A DNA stretch of 64,000 bases from Camillea tinctor (Eukaryota > Ascomycota > Sordariomycetes > Xylariales > Xylariaceae), in contig MU394077.1 of NCBI GenBank assembly GCA_022578605.1, forward strand, positions 248,001-312,000, in the 5' to 3' direction. Positions 48,965 through 61,911 of this stretch are shown piece by piece. Made by a program: the position numbers and the translations under genes. Each line of letters opens with the position of its first letter. Positions within the stretch are counted from its first letter, which is position 1. The notes beneath the pieces are model-generated. The model ran no database searches and was not told where the DNA came from. It worked only from the letters and a program-made list of their open reading frames with translations.

Positions 48965-51654
48965 TGGTGCTTTACCATAAAGCACACATCGTGTCCCACC
49001 ACGGCTTGAATATCTAGAGCTTTGCTTAAAGGAGGTCGGATACGTGCTGATAGAAGCTATGTCGGAGCAGTTGTTGTAGAGTATGGACCGTACTCTTGTT
49101 CACCTACGGGCTCAAACCAGGTACTACCAGTGTAGGAGTACAGAGTGAAGGAGGATATGAACAGTTGCTTAGTCCTCCTTCCTGTTATGATACACACCTT
49201 AGATGGAGAGAACATAATTCTTGTTTCGTGAAGAATTAGAACCACCCAAAGATGCTCAGTGATCCGGCCGCTATCAAATGCCTAGACAAATCTCGGCAGC
49301 ATAGTTCAAGAATATGCCATCACGTGAGAGGAGTTGTCTAACCTAGAGTCACCTCCTGGTTTCGACGATATTGGCCCCTGGTGTCATAAGAGCCTCTAGT
49401 GCTGTTATCTGGTCTCACAGCTTCCGCCCTTATAATATGAATCCGCTGCCGCTTGCTAGATGACAACCCTGGCGTGTATGTAGGATCCACCCTCCCAAAT
49501 ACTCTTCACACATTAGGAATCTAGCACCGAAAATAAGAGCGCAGAGGCGAAAGAAGAGATTGTAACAAGAGAACAAACCGTAGCTCAAGAACAAGGCGTA
49601 ACACAGGCACGACGCATGGGGGTAAAGAAAACGAGTGGCTCGGGTATTTATTTCCACGAGGCTTGTATAGTAATCCCGATCGATCAGGGTGGTGTTAGAC
49701 AAGACAATTGTCGTATCCAGGCAAGATATGACCAGCCAGGTCATTGAGCACACATAAATAGCGATTTCATTTTTGTCAAACCCCAAAATCAAGCTTGCTA
49801 TACTTACCCAGTGCTACTTATAAGTAACACAAGATGGAGAGTGAGGTCACAAGATAACCCCTTTCTCTCTCTCTCTCCCCTCCCCCACATGGGGTCTAAT
49901 TGCAAACCCAGGTCCCCCTGTAACAATCCCAAGATAGCGCGAGTGGGGGCCCTTGTGAAGTTCTATAAGTGTATGTACACTACATATAGATATTAGCTCG
50001 ACGTGGGGGATAAGCCTACCGGGTTTTTTGAATTGGTGGTTGCTAGATTGGTACTGATTTTTAGCTAAGTTAGTATAACAGATATATATATAGGTAGGTT
50101 TTGGCATAAAAATAACAACAGCCAATATTTGTAGATTTGGTTATAACCCATCCCTTTTATAAAGAGGTCAAGATATATACCTAAGTATCTAAGGTAAGCA
50201 ACCTACTAGTACCGAATACCAACGGACTGTAACAACAAAAAAACTGTCTGACTGTCCGTCATCGGACCGGTCATTCGAGTTTGGGGGAAGGAGGGGAAAG
50301 CCATGTTGCCAAAATTCGGAACCTCATCTGCAAGGTGAGGTAGTGGGTGGTGGAGTGTACCACATCGTGCAGCTGATTATATGAGGACCCTGATCTCCGC
50401 CAAGGCCCATTGGACACCAAATTGGAGGGGGGGATGAAAGGTGTGGTAGGGCTCGGTGTTATAGTAGATATGCAGCCCATTTATACTGTACTTCATGTGC
50501 CTAGGTCTCCGATAACACTATCGGAAAAAAAAGGGAAAAAAAAATGTCGGTGTGTCTGATTTTTCTGACGACATGTGGTGAAATCCATACTAACAGTGTA
50601 GGAGGTCCGTACGGGGGAATTTTTTTTTTTGATATATTATGGTGTATGTACCCAAGTCGGTGCGCACCTTATAAGATCACGCACGATCACGAGTCGTGAT
50701 AAATATAGGTTATTTAATGAATTGGGTAAATTAGAAGTTGGTCTGTAGCTGTGTAGTAAGATCTGGTATGTATTAGTTTGCAGCAGAATACCATGGAATG
50801 AATTGATGGATCTTTTTATTAGTGGGGATAGACTGGGGATCTAATGAGTCTTGTCTTGTCAAGTGCGTGAGGACCTATTTGTACTACTTTCTCAATCTCT
50901 AGGTAGGGTAGTTTTAACTTTCTGACATCATATCGTAAAAGGTTTCTCTTTCCCTCTTCCTTCATCTTTACCTAAGCTACTACATCTTAACCTCGCTTTT
51001 TCCTTCCAAGACTCTTTCATTCTTCTTTTCTTTTCAAACAACAAGACCATTAACCTATTCCTCTAGATTTCTCTCATATTTTCCCTCTTATACTACCGTT
51101 CCAGCTACCTAATTTAGCTAAATTAAGAAAGAAACCTAAAGAAAATTGATAGAGAGTAAAAAAAAAAAGAAAAAGAAAAGAATTGTCTGTCGGGTGACTA
51201 CTACTACTTAGGATTTATACATACCTTACCCTCGCGCAAGGACCCTTTAGCGCCCTCAAGCCATCAATTTCCATACTACATCGTCTCACGATTAGTCTCC
51301 GTATTACATTCCCTTTAAGATACGAATCCCATTTTATCCTATATTACTACCTACGCTCCCCGTTCACCACCTATCAAACCCCGAGCGGCTTAAATCCCCG
51401 ACTACCATTGGACTCATTTCATACCTAGTAAGCCACCCAACCTACCTATCGTGCTGACCTTCATACCCAGCCTGTATAGACGGCTTCTTATCCCTTTTCT
51501 CGGACAAAGGACGTTGTTAGACCGAAGGCTGATTTCCCCAACAGACCAACCTGTGAAGCCAACACCACACCTCCACACCGACCCCGACATCTTGTATATA
51601 AGTGTACACATACCCACTGAAGATCATTTGTATTCCTCATCTGCCCCTCCCATT
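48965..51654. other. Intergenic, 2.7 kb, trehalase promoter
   Basis: No coding frame is accepted; a Cys/Leu-rich minus-strand frame at 49430-49792 lacks an ATG. The right 700 bp are rich in C/T tracts, typical of a fungal promoter and long 5' leader of the trehalase gene. This separates the cluster from the housekeeping genes. Confidence 0.5.
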
Positions 51655-54097
51655 ATGATGGCCGGCATCCTACCCCCAAACCCGCCAACCGAACAACCTC
51701 GTCGAGATAGCAGCACCGCCTTGGTCGAAGACCCCGATGTCTTTGAGGATGCCAAGACCTACTACACCTCTGAAAATCGAAACCTAGATCGCTTCCACAA
51801 ACGACACCGCACATATTCCCAAGATGGCCTTGCTCGCGAGATGGAGCGCATGGGGCTGCAAGGCCGGTATAGACGAGGAAGCCATGGTATGTTTAGTCTT
51901 CCCGGACACAACAGATCCTGTAAACAGGTTAGCTGACAGTCCTTGTTTCCCAGATGAGTCTAGCAGGCCACACTCACGTCAATTTCTGATCGATGTCGAC
52001 CACACCATCGAAAGTCTGGCTGCGCAAGAAGATACCGATGGCAACATGCAGATTACAATTGAGGACGTCGGTCCCAAGGTAAGCAGTAATATCGATTTCC
52101 TGCCGCATGTCATGATACCTGGCAACTAAGACGTCCTGGACAGGTAATGTCCTTAAGAACAGCAGCCTCGGGCGGACACAATCGCTTCGATATTCGTGGA
52201 ACCTACATGTTATCGAACTTGCTCCAAGAGTTATCCATGGCCAAGGAATTCGGCCGGAAGCGCATCGTCCTCGATATCGGTCGCCTAAATGAAAACCCCG
52301 TCAACAGATTATCAAGGCTCATCAAGAATCAGTTCTGGGAAGGTCTGACACGTCGCATTGATGCTTCCAGTATTGAAGTAGCAGCAAGAGACACAAAAGA
52401 CTGGACAGATGACCCGAGGCCCCGTATTTACGTACCCAGAGCCGCTCCAGAGCAGTACGAGTACTACCAGAAATTGGCACGGGACCGCCCTGAGATACGA
52501 TTGGACGTCCAACTCCTACCCGAGAAAATCACCCCCGAATTGGTGCGTGACATGAACGAAAAACCAGGCCTCTTGGCTGTCGCCATGGAGGAGTATGTAG
52601 ATTCGCAAACGGGAGAAAAGACCCTTCGGGGATTGCCTTTCGTGGTCCCGGGTGGAAGATTCAACGAACTGTACGGATGGGACAGCTATATGGAATCCCT
52701 CGGGCTTATCGTCAACGACAAGGTGCACCTGGCAAAGTCTATGGTCCAAAACTTCTGTTTCTGCATCAGACACTATGGGAAAATCCTGAACGCGACCAGG
52801 TCGTATTATCTGTGCCGATCTCAACCTCCGTTCCTGACGGACATGGCACTTCGAGTATACGAAAAGATACAGCACGAGCCAGGTGCCAAGGAGTTCCTGC
52901 GCGAGGCGATGCTGGCCGCAATCAAAGAGTATTATACCGTGTGGACGGCGGAACCACGTCTAGACCCAAAGACTGGTTTGTCTAGATACCGACCGGAAGG
53001 ACTTGGTGTCCCGCCCGAGACCGAAGCTTCTCATTTTGTGCACATCATTGAGCCCTATGCGGAGAAGTACGACATGAGTTTTAAGCAATTCGTACGAGCC
53101 TACAATTACGGGGAGGTAAAGGAGCCTGAGCTGGACGAGTACTTCCTGCACGACCGAGCAGTTCGCGAGTCCGGGCACGACACCTCATATCGGCTCGAAA
53201 GAGTGTGCGCCAATCTCGCCACAATCGATCTCAACTCTCTGCTCTACAAGTACGAGGTTGACATTGCCCGGGTAATTCGTAATGTATTTGGCGATCAATT
53301 GAAGATGCCAGCCGAGTGGTGCAGCGGATCGATGACGCCTGGTCAGATCGAGACTTCGGCCATGTGGGATCGCCGCTGGAAGCGCCGTCGGGCCGCCATC
53401 CACAAGTATTGTTGGAGTGAGAAAGAGGGCATGTACTTTGATTATGACACGGTGAAACAGGAGCAATGTACTTACGAATCGTGCACAACTTTCTGGCCGT
53501 TGTGGGCCGGTGTACCGGAACCCGACAAGGCAGCGAGAGTAGTTCAGAGCGCGGTTCCCAAGTTTGAAGCGTACGGCGGTCTCTTGTCAGGAACCGAGAA
53601 ATCTCGTGGCGAAGTTAGTCTGGAGCGGCCGAACCGACAGTGGGACTATCCGTACGGATGGGCACCGCAACAAATGCTGGCTTGGACCGGCCTATTCCGC
53701 TACGGATACGCAGACCTTGCGCAGAAATTGGCCTACAAGTGGTTATTCATGATTACAAAGGCGTTTTTCGATTTCAACGGCGTCGTCGTGGAAAAATATG
53801 ATGTCACCCGCCCTGTCGATCCTCATCGGGTAGACGCGGAGTATGGAAATCAAGGACTTGATTTCAAAGGCGTTGCAAAGGAAGGGTGGGTTATTCTATT
53901 CAACGCGAGCGATTCCCCAAAAGCGAAGTTTGCTAACCTTTATCTATAGATTCGGTTGGGTCAATGCCAGCTATGTTTATGGGCTTCAATTCATTAACAC
54001 GGATATGAAGAGAGCACTGGGCACACTTACTCCTTACGATACGTATGAGAAAGCTCAGCGCGTGAGAGAAGAGAAGACGCTCCAGGAGCTGGTTTAA
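51655..54097 (+). CDS. Neutral trehalase, 748 aa
   Basis: Four exons: 51655-51886, 51954-52078, 52144-53885 and 53950-54097; phases join to 748 aa, the usual length of fungal neutral trehalases. Two adjacent ATGs (51655, 51658) open MMAGILPP. It hydrolyses cytosolic trehalose to two glucose (GH37), mobilising the sugar on germination and after stress. The regulatory N-terminus contains RTYSQDG and RRGSH (about residues 73-77, interrupted by intron 1), a protein kinase A-type site. A calcium-binding loop, [12 protein letters not shown], starts at residue 104. Trehalase signature 1, [15 protein letters not shown], begins at residue 288 and signature 2, [12 protein letters not shown], at 618. 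No signal peptide is present, which separates it from acid trehalase. It is complete, with no missing catalytic block. The 5' leader is probably long and C/T-rich. Confidence 0.96.
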
Positions 54098-56734
54098 CAC
54101 GCGATTATCAAGTTGCTTTTCTTCATAAGTTCCGGGACCTAGACTTTGTCTTTTATCTGATATGTTCCTGATTCTGACAACGTATGGGGTTGGGAGTCAC
54201 GCATGGGGATTTTTGGCGTTGCAATAGCTACCTAAGTTTTGCTTTTAAATGGTGAGTTCTTAACGGGTCCACAACAGCACCGTGAGTGGGTTGGGAGAGC
54301 ATTATCAATATGTGCTAGTCGTTGTCCTGAGCATCGCATATGTAGCTAGCTTCTAGGCTCGGTTTGAATAAAATGCAAGATTCAAACGAGAACAAGGTCA
54401 CGATATCGGAGAAAGCATCTTTTGTTCATCGTTAAATGGATGTATTATTTGATGACACTGGCTTTATCTACTACAACGCAAGATGGGAACCTGAGTTAAA
54501 TATACCGGAATAAGCAGACAAACCAGGCATCCGTATTATTCCGACCAGATATTAGAACGTATGATAAGAGGCAAATTATGTCCTTCAGTCATCCTCATGG
54601 TAAATTATCAGGCCGAGAACTACCAATTGGGCAGCGCGGGAACCAATAGCCGTGGTGTTAATGTATACCTAATACATAGGTACCATTGATCCTACATAAC
54701 CCATTGAAGCCAATAAGACTACCTATATAGTACTGGAACCAACCCAAACTATTTACCAAAATCATGTGAAAAAAATGACTCTTTAATGATCCTTATTGCC
54801 GGGTATTAGCGAAACTTTCCGCGGAAGATCAAAAGATAGTAACCAAAGCAGATGCTTGTCGGTAAGTAGACAGGTTGTGTATAAAGAGCCGAGGCCTGAA
54901 TTCCTCACTATGCCGCGGGGCTTATGGGATATGTAGCGTTCATAGGATGTATGTATGTATCTAGGTTAAGCACGAGGACTAAAAGGTTTGGATAAGCACT
55001 ACTGCTGCCCAGTATTTACTTACCTGTCTCTTGTATCAAAAATAAATGAAATATAAACAAATTGATTAATCAAATTACCGGGCATGCAAGAGGTCTATGT
55101 ATGTGTATTCAAGGCATGTACCAGCGAGATATAATAACGGGTAGGAGTTCAGTCAAGTTATGTAAGGTTACGTGATGATGTACATCCTCCTTATCCACAA
55201 GTCAGGTAGGTAATGCTCCCTTTTTTGCTATCACATGTCAATGATCCCTTTTTACGGTAAATCGTGGGGAAACGAACGAACCGGTGCCACATGAATGGGT
55301 TGGATTGGATTGGAGGGGGGGCTAGACACTACTATGTATATACTTCCGTATCGTGCATGTGCTTTTCACTGTTACAAGGTAAAATACTCCAAGTACATAT
55401 GGAGTCATAGCATTGAAGGAAAGATTTACTTTTAGAAGTATGCAATGTAGGTATTATTGAAACGAGTAACTGAAAGGATGGAAATTCCCAGAACGTTATC
55501 AATTCTGGTCGGTGTTAACGGTTATGGGATATACATAGAGAGGATCCCGTCTCGTCTGGTGCTCTGCGTCATTGTCAAATGCCAATCATATGTAAGCAAG
55601 GTTTATAGGTGTTACTTGACTCCCGGGACTTTTTTTTCTTTTCGTGTCAATGTTTCTTTCCTCTCGACCTATGTCACAATCCTCAAACCAAAATTGCGGG
55701 GGACCGGGGGTTGGAAAAGAGAGTTACTAGTACATATGTGGAGAGAAAAGGGGAGAAGGGGGGGAGGATACATACATACACATAAGGGGAGAAAGGGAGG
55801 ATAATGGATTAGGAGGGGCCAAGAGAAAAAGAGAACCAATTAGGTCCCATTTCTAACTTTTGTCTATTTCGTCTAGCTCGGTAACTCGGCCAATTACGGC
55901 TTCCTATTGGGCAAATCCTCTCTCCTGACTTATAGCCCTTGGGCCGAGAAGAGCCTCTCATCCAGACGTCAGAAGCTTTTTTTTCTTTTGTTTCCTTGTG
56001 TGTATGTGCGTCAGTCAGTCTTTCTCTCCCACCATGCCTAGAGTTCTTCGTCTAGATCCCGAGGAAAGACGGGAAGGGCGATCGCCCTGCCCCCCCTCTC
56101 TTCACCCACGCAATCTCGTTGCTCTCCCTCCCCCCTTGCCCTCCCCCCTTCAAGTAAGGTCAGCCAGTAGTGTAGTGTATGCAGTGTAGGCCGAGACCAG
56201 AAACGAAGATACAGAGGCTCAGCCTGTGGGGTTCCGACTGGGGTGCTCCATGACGCCAGATCGAACAGTCATTCCTGGTTGCCGTGATAGACACTGCCGC
56301 TTGACCGATCTCTCCCGGCCTACTATGTATGTTATCACCTGTGCTCAAGGTAGGTAAGTGGGTAGGTAGTACGTATGGGCGTATGGACGTATGGGCGAGT
56401 CGGGTGTAGTATGTAAGTAGTGTAGGTACAGCTCCTGTTATCTTCCGCTTAGATCCCGTAAAGTTTCTTGATCTTGAACTCTCTTTAATACGCTGCCCTC
56501 CATCTTGTCTGCTGTTAGTTGCTCAACATCGAACCATCTTCTACCACTTCACTCCCAAGTTCTAGAAAGTAGCATATACAAATTGACATTGTATATCTTA
56601 TTCAAGTTTACTATATTGTTAACAGCTTATAACATCTCCTTATCTACTACGTTTTGGTGCTCCTTGCTTCTTCTAGCATATCTCCCTTCCCTGTCATATT
56701 GTGTGAACCTCGTCGCTTCTCTAGGTTGCCCAGC
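54098..56734. other. Intergenic, 2.6 kb, isocitrate lyase promoter
   Basis: No coding frame is supported. The last few hundred bases, rich in C/T and ending in a GTTGCCCAGC leader, are the promoter and 5' leader of the isocitrate lyase gene. Regulatory words were not resolved. Confidence 0.5.
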
Positions 56735-58644
56735 ATGGCGTCCAACAACATGATCAACACGGCCGTAGATCCCAACATTGAGGATGAGCTGTTCGCAAAG
56801 GAGGTGGAAGCCGTCAAGCAGTGGTGGAGCGACCCGAGATGGAGATACACCAAACGCCCGTTCACTGCCGAGCAGATTGTCTCTAAAAGAGGTCACCTAC
56901 CGATCCAATACCCGAGCAATGCCCAGTCGAAAAAGCTATGGAATATTCTTGAGAACCGCTTCAAGGTAAGATGGCTCTCATGAATCAATGACACCGTAAC
57001 TCTTATACTAAATATGGAACCAGAACCGTGATGCTAGCTACACCTATGGTTGCTTAGAACCGACGATGGTCACACAGATGGCCAAGTACCTGGATACCGT
57101 CTATGTTTCGGGTTGGCAGTCATCATCAACCGCTTCATCATCGGACGAGCCTGGTCCCGATCTAGCAGATTACCCCTACGTAAGTCAAACGAGAACCCAG
57201 TCCTTTGTACGAGAAAGACTCTGTGACTAACAACGAGTAGACCACCGTACCGAACAAGGTAAAGCACCTATTCATGGCCCAGCTCTTCCACGACCGAAAG
57301 CAGCGCCAGGAGCGCCTCACCACACCCAAAGCCGCCCGCGCCAGCCTCTCCAACATCGACTACCTGCGGCCGATCATCGCCGACGCAGACACCGGCCACG
57401 GCGGCCTGACGGCCGTGATGAAGCTCACCAAGCTGTTCATCGAGAACGGCGCGGCGGGGATCCACATCGAGGACCAGGCGCCGGGGACCAAGAAGTGCGG
57501 GCACATGGCGGGCAAGGTGCTGGTGCCGATCAGCGAGCACATCAACCGGCTGGTGGCGATCCGGGCGCAGGCCGATATCATGGGCACCGACCTCGTGGCG
57601 GTAGCGCGCACCGACGCCGAGGCCGCGACGCTGATCACGACGACGATCGACCCGCGCGACCACGCCTTCATCCTGGGGAGCACGAACCCATCGCTGCAGC
57701 CGCTGAACGACCTGATGGTGGCGGCCGAGCGCGCGGGCAAGTCCGGCGACGAGCTGCAGGCCACCGAGGACGCGTGGCTCAAGCAAGCGGGGCTCAAGCG
57801 GTTCGACGAGGCGGTCGCGGACGCGATCCGGGCGCAGAACCGGGGCGAGGACGCCGTGCAGAAGTACCTGGCGTCGGCGCGGGGCAAGAGCAACGCGGAG
57901 GCGCGCGCGCTGGCCCGCGGCAGCCTCGGGGCGGACGTGTTCTTCGACTGGGAGGCGCCGCGCACGCGCGAGGGGTTCTACCGCCTGCGCGGCGGGTGCG
58001 ACTGCGCGATCAACCGCGCCGTCGCGTACGCGCCGTACTGCGACGCCATCTGGATGGAGAGCAAGCTGCCGGATTTCGCGCAGGCGAAGGAGTTCGCGGA
58101 GGGGGTGCATGCGGTTTGGCCTGAGCAGAAGTAAGTTCTCCTTATCTCTCCCTCCCCTTTTCCCCCTTTCCCCCTTTCCCCCTTTCCCCCCCTTCCCTCC
58201 TCCCATCTTCCACCCTCTCTGTCTCTCTCTTAACCAAGAAAAAAAACCCCGAACCATGACTAACGCAAACCTCCCTTTCTCTCTAGACTAGCCTACAACC
58301 TCTCCCCGTCCTTCAACTGGAAGGCGGCCATGCCGCGCGACGAGCAGGAGACGTACATCCGCCGGCTGGCGACGCTGGGGTACTGCTGGCAGTTCATCAC
58401 GCTGGCGGGCCTGCACACGACGGCGCTGATCAGCGACCAGTTCGCGCGCGCGTACGCCCGCGTCGGCATGCGCGCCTACGGCGAGCTCGTCCAGGAGCCC
58501 GAGATGAAGGAGGGCGTCGACGTGGTCAAGCACCAGAAGTGGAGCGGCGCCACCTACGTCGACGAGCTGCAGAAGATGATCACCGGCGGCATCAGCAGCA
58601 CTGCTGCTATGGGGAAGGGGGTTACGGAGGATCAGTTCCATTGA
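56735..58644 (+). CDS. Isocitrate lyase, 544 aa (glyoxylate cycle)
   Basis: Four exons: 56735-56965, 57024-57179, 57241-58130 and 58287-58644; phases join to 544 aa, normal for fungal isocitrate lyase. The ATG at 56735 opens [12 protein letters not shown] (A at -3). It splits isocitrate to succinate and glyoxylate, allowing growth on acetate and fatty acids. Diagnostic blocks are the [18 protein letters not shown] stretch, [10 protein letters not shown], and the catalytic KKCGHM at residues 213-218. The LADYPYTTVPNKV block, which contains the exon 2/3 junction, and the lack of a mitochondrial presequence favour isocitrate over methylisocitrate lyase. The C-terminus ends DQFH, without an SKL-type peroxisomal signal. 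Exons 3 and 4 are very GC-rich, so a 329-codon antisense frame over them is a shadow. Intron 3 holds a (ccctttcc)-type run. The gene is probably carbon-regulated, as known for this enzyme. Confidence 0.96.
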
Positions 58645-59184
58645 TTTAGTTGATTGATCTAAAGGTGGATTTCTTTTTCGTTCCTTTTTTTTTTTTTAAT
58701 TTCTTGTTTAAGGGTTGTCTCCTTTTTCTTTCACATCTGGGTCGGTTTCAATTGATTAAGTTCCTGATGGTACGTGTTTTCTAGGCAGGGAGATTTGATA
58801 GGTATGAAAACTATTGTTATATATGAGTACCTAGACAACCTTGATGAGAAGAATATATCTATTGTTGATAGTAGTTTATTGTCCACATCTGTGTATGTAA
58901 CGAGAATCTTAATCTAAGGATTAGGTGAGTGTACCTACTAGGTTGCCTAAGCCCCCTTTTTCGATTCATTGTCATCAGTTTAACATCTTACGGGATTATG
59001 CTTTGTTAAAGAAAAGGACAATTAGCTAGCTGCCTACCTGCCTGCCTGCCTACCTGCCTACTTTTCCTAGGCTAGATATATATTAATTTGCCCTTTCACC
59101 CATATTTCTGACCAAAGAATACGGTAATTCCGAAGTGCTCTTCTCTTCCTCTTACCATCTTTATCTTTTCCCCCTTGGCCCCTT
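58645..59184. other. Intergenic between convergent genes
   Basis: 540 bp holding the 3' ends of isocitrate lyase (+) and the GTPase (-). A CCTGCCTACCTG-type repeat lies near 59031-59060. No gene. Confidence 0.5.
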
Positions 59185-60097
59185 TTACATGCGAAAGCAT
59201 GGGCGAACCCACAACTTCCATTTTGACATCTTCGACCCACTACCGCTCTTCTTGTTATTCTTCTTCGCCTTGTTAGACTTCTTGTGCCCTTCCGTGGCTC
59301 CGGTTGTCTCTATAGTCAGAAGACTATCCATATCTACCGCCGCATGCCGCAGTCGTCGCAGCCGGACCAATTCTCTCCCCAGCTGCGCGAACACACCATC
59401 AACGTTCTCTCCTGTCCGCGCTGAAGCCTCAACGAAGGTGCCGCGGACCCGGAACCCCTGTGAAAGCTTATAGCCCTCGGCCCAGGAAACATCGCGCTCG
59501 TCACCGCTGTTGTCACATTTGGTGCCAACAAGGGCGAGCGCGTAGTCGCGCTTCTTCTGGAAACCTGGCGTGGTAAGCTCGTGGTAGATCACATCATGCA
59601 AGCTTTGGAGCAGGGCGAAGGTATCGCGCTGCCGGACGTCGTAGACCAGGATGGCAGCGTCAGTGATACGCACGGCCTGGGCAAGGGAGGCAGCTGATTG
59701 CGAGCCAGTATCAGCTTCGGTGTTACCAGAGAGGCGCTCCGAGGGAAATTCGAGAATATCGAGGACATAGGGCTGAGTGTCCACAAGTATCCGATGACGG
59801 CAACCATTTTCATGCTCGACGCGATGGGGAAACGTCCCGTGGCGGAACTGGAGTCGTTATTTGTTAAATTAGATGATTAAGAAGAGGTATGTAACTTTCA
59901 TCACCTACCCTTGTGAGGAGGGACGTCTTTCCACATCCCTTGGCTCCCACGATGAGAACCCTAAACTCTCCCACTGGAGGCTTCTCATATAGAGCAGGGG
60001 GCATTCCGGTGCTGTCATCGATAGCTTTACTTGGGTCCCAGGAGAGAAGGGCTCGGAAGTACCGGGTTTCCTCTTCCGACCAAGCCACAGAGCTCAT
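59185..60097 (-). CDS. Atypical Ras-like small GTPase, 283 aa
   Basis: Two exons, 59909-60097 and 59185-59847, joined in phase 0 to 283 aa; start ATG at 60097 (MSSVAWSEEE). A 40-residue N-terminal extension precedes the G domain. G1 (P-loop) is GAKGCGKTS, residues 51-59. In place of the switch II DxxG is D93-I-L-E96 followed by FPSE, so the Gly that senses the gamma-phosphate is missing. G4 reads GTKCD (T172-K-C-D175) instead of NKxD, and G5 is EASARTGE. A lysine-rich run (KKSNKAKKNNKKS) leads to the end CFRM, which looks like a CaaX box with an unusual Arg, suggesting lipid attachment and membrane location. The family, Ras-related but divergent, is clear; the pathway is not. It may bind GTP but hydrolyse it poorly, which is inference. 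Confidence 0.85.
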
Positions 60098-61911
60098 CGT
60101 GAAGACGGCGGCAGCGGTACGTGAGATAGATGTTTAGCTATGGAGCCCAATACATTTACTCCATAGCCAGTAAGTAAACAAAGGCAGCGAAGAAGGACAG
60201 ATGGGGGGTATGATTGAACCAGAATCACGATACAGGCGAAGAGGGGAAAGAAAGCTCACCGTCTCATGGCACAAACCAGTAGTGACAACTAATGAACTAT
60301 TTCTTTGTCATGACCAATCAACCTACCACGTCTCTAATGACTTGTGATGACATGGCGTTTTAGAAGGCCGTTTACTGCCTTCAGAGCTAGAGCGAGAATA
60401 TGAACAAGAAACACGCTTCTCGGTCCGAGGAACGGAAGAGCGAAGCACACGTAAAATAACATCACACAGGCTCCCTATCGGAAAGGCTGGTGGGAATTAT
60501 CGTAAGACCTTCTCACTTCTGCGTATTTCTCCCTTTCCAATAGTATGGAGCCTACCTCTACCAACCAGCTGGATCGTATCATTTCGGCGAGAATTATGAG
60601 TGAAGTGTGCGATAAAAGCCGGTCGAGCCAGCTGCGTGTTAGTTATATGTGCGCAGTCCTAGTTGATTAACTAAACCAAGTTGAGCGCATTCGAGGTTTC
60701 GGGAGTAATATGTGATGATTAGGCAGTTCCGTCATCCACGTTAACTGTTAGTTGGTTCCGATAGTTCAAATTGGTAACACCCGCGAGGTGAGGACGGGAA
60801 CTAGCAAATAGACTCATGCTCATCTTAGGAACCTCAACGTTGCCAGCGTAGCCAATTGCTAGATATGAGTTGCTGTTTGCTGTTGTGACACGACATGATG
60901 AAGGGGGGGATGGGGATGGGGATGAGGATGAGGATGGGTACGAGGACAACACATAATTAAATATAACGAAAGATGGCTTGTATCATGTAGGTAGCCAAGT
61001 AAGAGGTTATTGGATTTAGAAGTAGGTAGCGCCCCGTTCAAGCACCCGAAGCTAGTAAGTGCTTCCAATACTAACCTACTAGTAATAGTTGATGCAATCA
61101 CGCTGACCGAACATGCCTGTCAATTGGACACATGGGAAGTCGCGGCTTCAGATGTGGCTTCAGATGCGGCGAAACTTCCTTCATTATCGCTTATACCTAA
61201 TCCATTCATAGGAAGGCACGCGCCCACCAAGCACCCCAGACTTTCCAAAAGTGTATACCTAGGCTGCTAGGTAGGCCTCTACCCTTGGGATGGTCATGCA
61301 TTACATGGATTAGCGAGCAGGAAGGAGCTCAGCTGCATTGCATCTTCCACGCCGAGCTGAAGCGTCCCGCACCTCCCCTCTCTTTCTCCCTCGCTAGGTG
61401 GGCTGGAAAAGGAAAAAAAAAAAGTACCAAAGTACCGGTCCCGAGAATCCTCTAATACCTACATACAGCTGCACCTTTGGATCGTCCTAACTTGCCACTC
61501 AATTCCTTCGTTCATCCTAACTTTCTCTTGTTTACTTTGTTTATGAAGTTCAAAGTCAATTCGAAATCCTGTCTACCCTGATCTTCTAGGACACTTCATC
61601 GCTACCTCTTAGTCAAAACATCGCAAGAGATTGGAACCCAGCCGGAACCAGCCGTCTAGTCTATAGATATATCTCTCGAGCAACATATTCTACCATTGCA
61701 CATGACACACGCCAGAATGTGCAAATTCCCTACTTACCCACCTATAGCCTCGATATAGACCCTCATTGAACCTAGGCTAGGATCAAAGGAAATATCATAC
61801 CTAGATATACTCGCGCATACATATATATACATACACACACGCCATCCGTTATTATAACACCTAGGTATCTAGAACTTCTCCTCACACCTGTGCCATCATG
61901 CTACTGCAACC
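60098..61911. other. Intergenic between divergent genes
   Basis: 1.8 kb holding promoters of the GTPase (-) and the DUF3433 gene (+). A GGGGATGGGGATGAGGATGA repeat sits at about 60906-60935. No coding frame is accepted. Confidence 0.5.

Noticed and set aside
49430..49792. Cys/Leu-rich minus-strand frame of 120 codons
   Set aside because: No ATG at the start, no recognisable motif, and lies in ordinary intergenic DNA.
57268..58257. Antisense 329-codon frame over isocitrate lyase
   Set aside because: Arg/Leu/Ala-rich shadow of a GC-rich exon; the sense strand encodes a complete enzyme.
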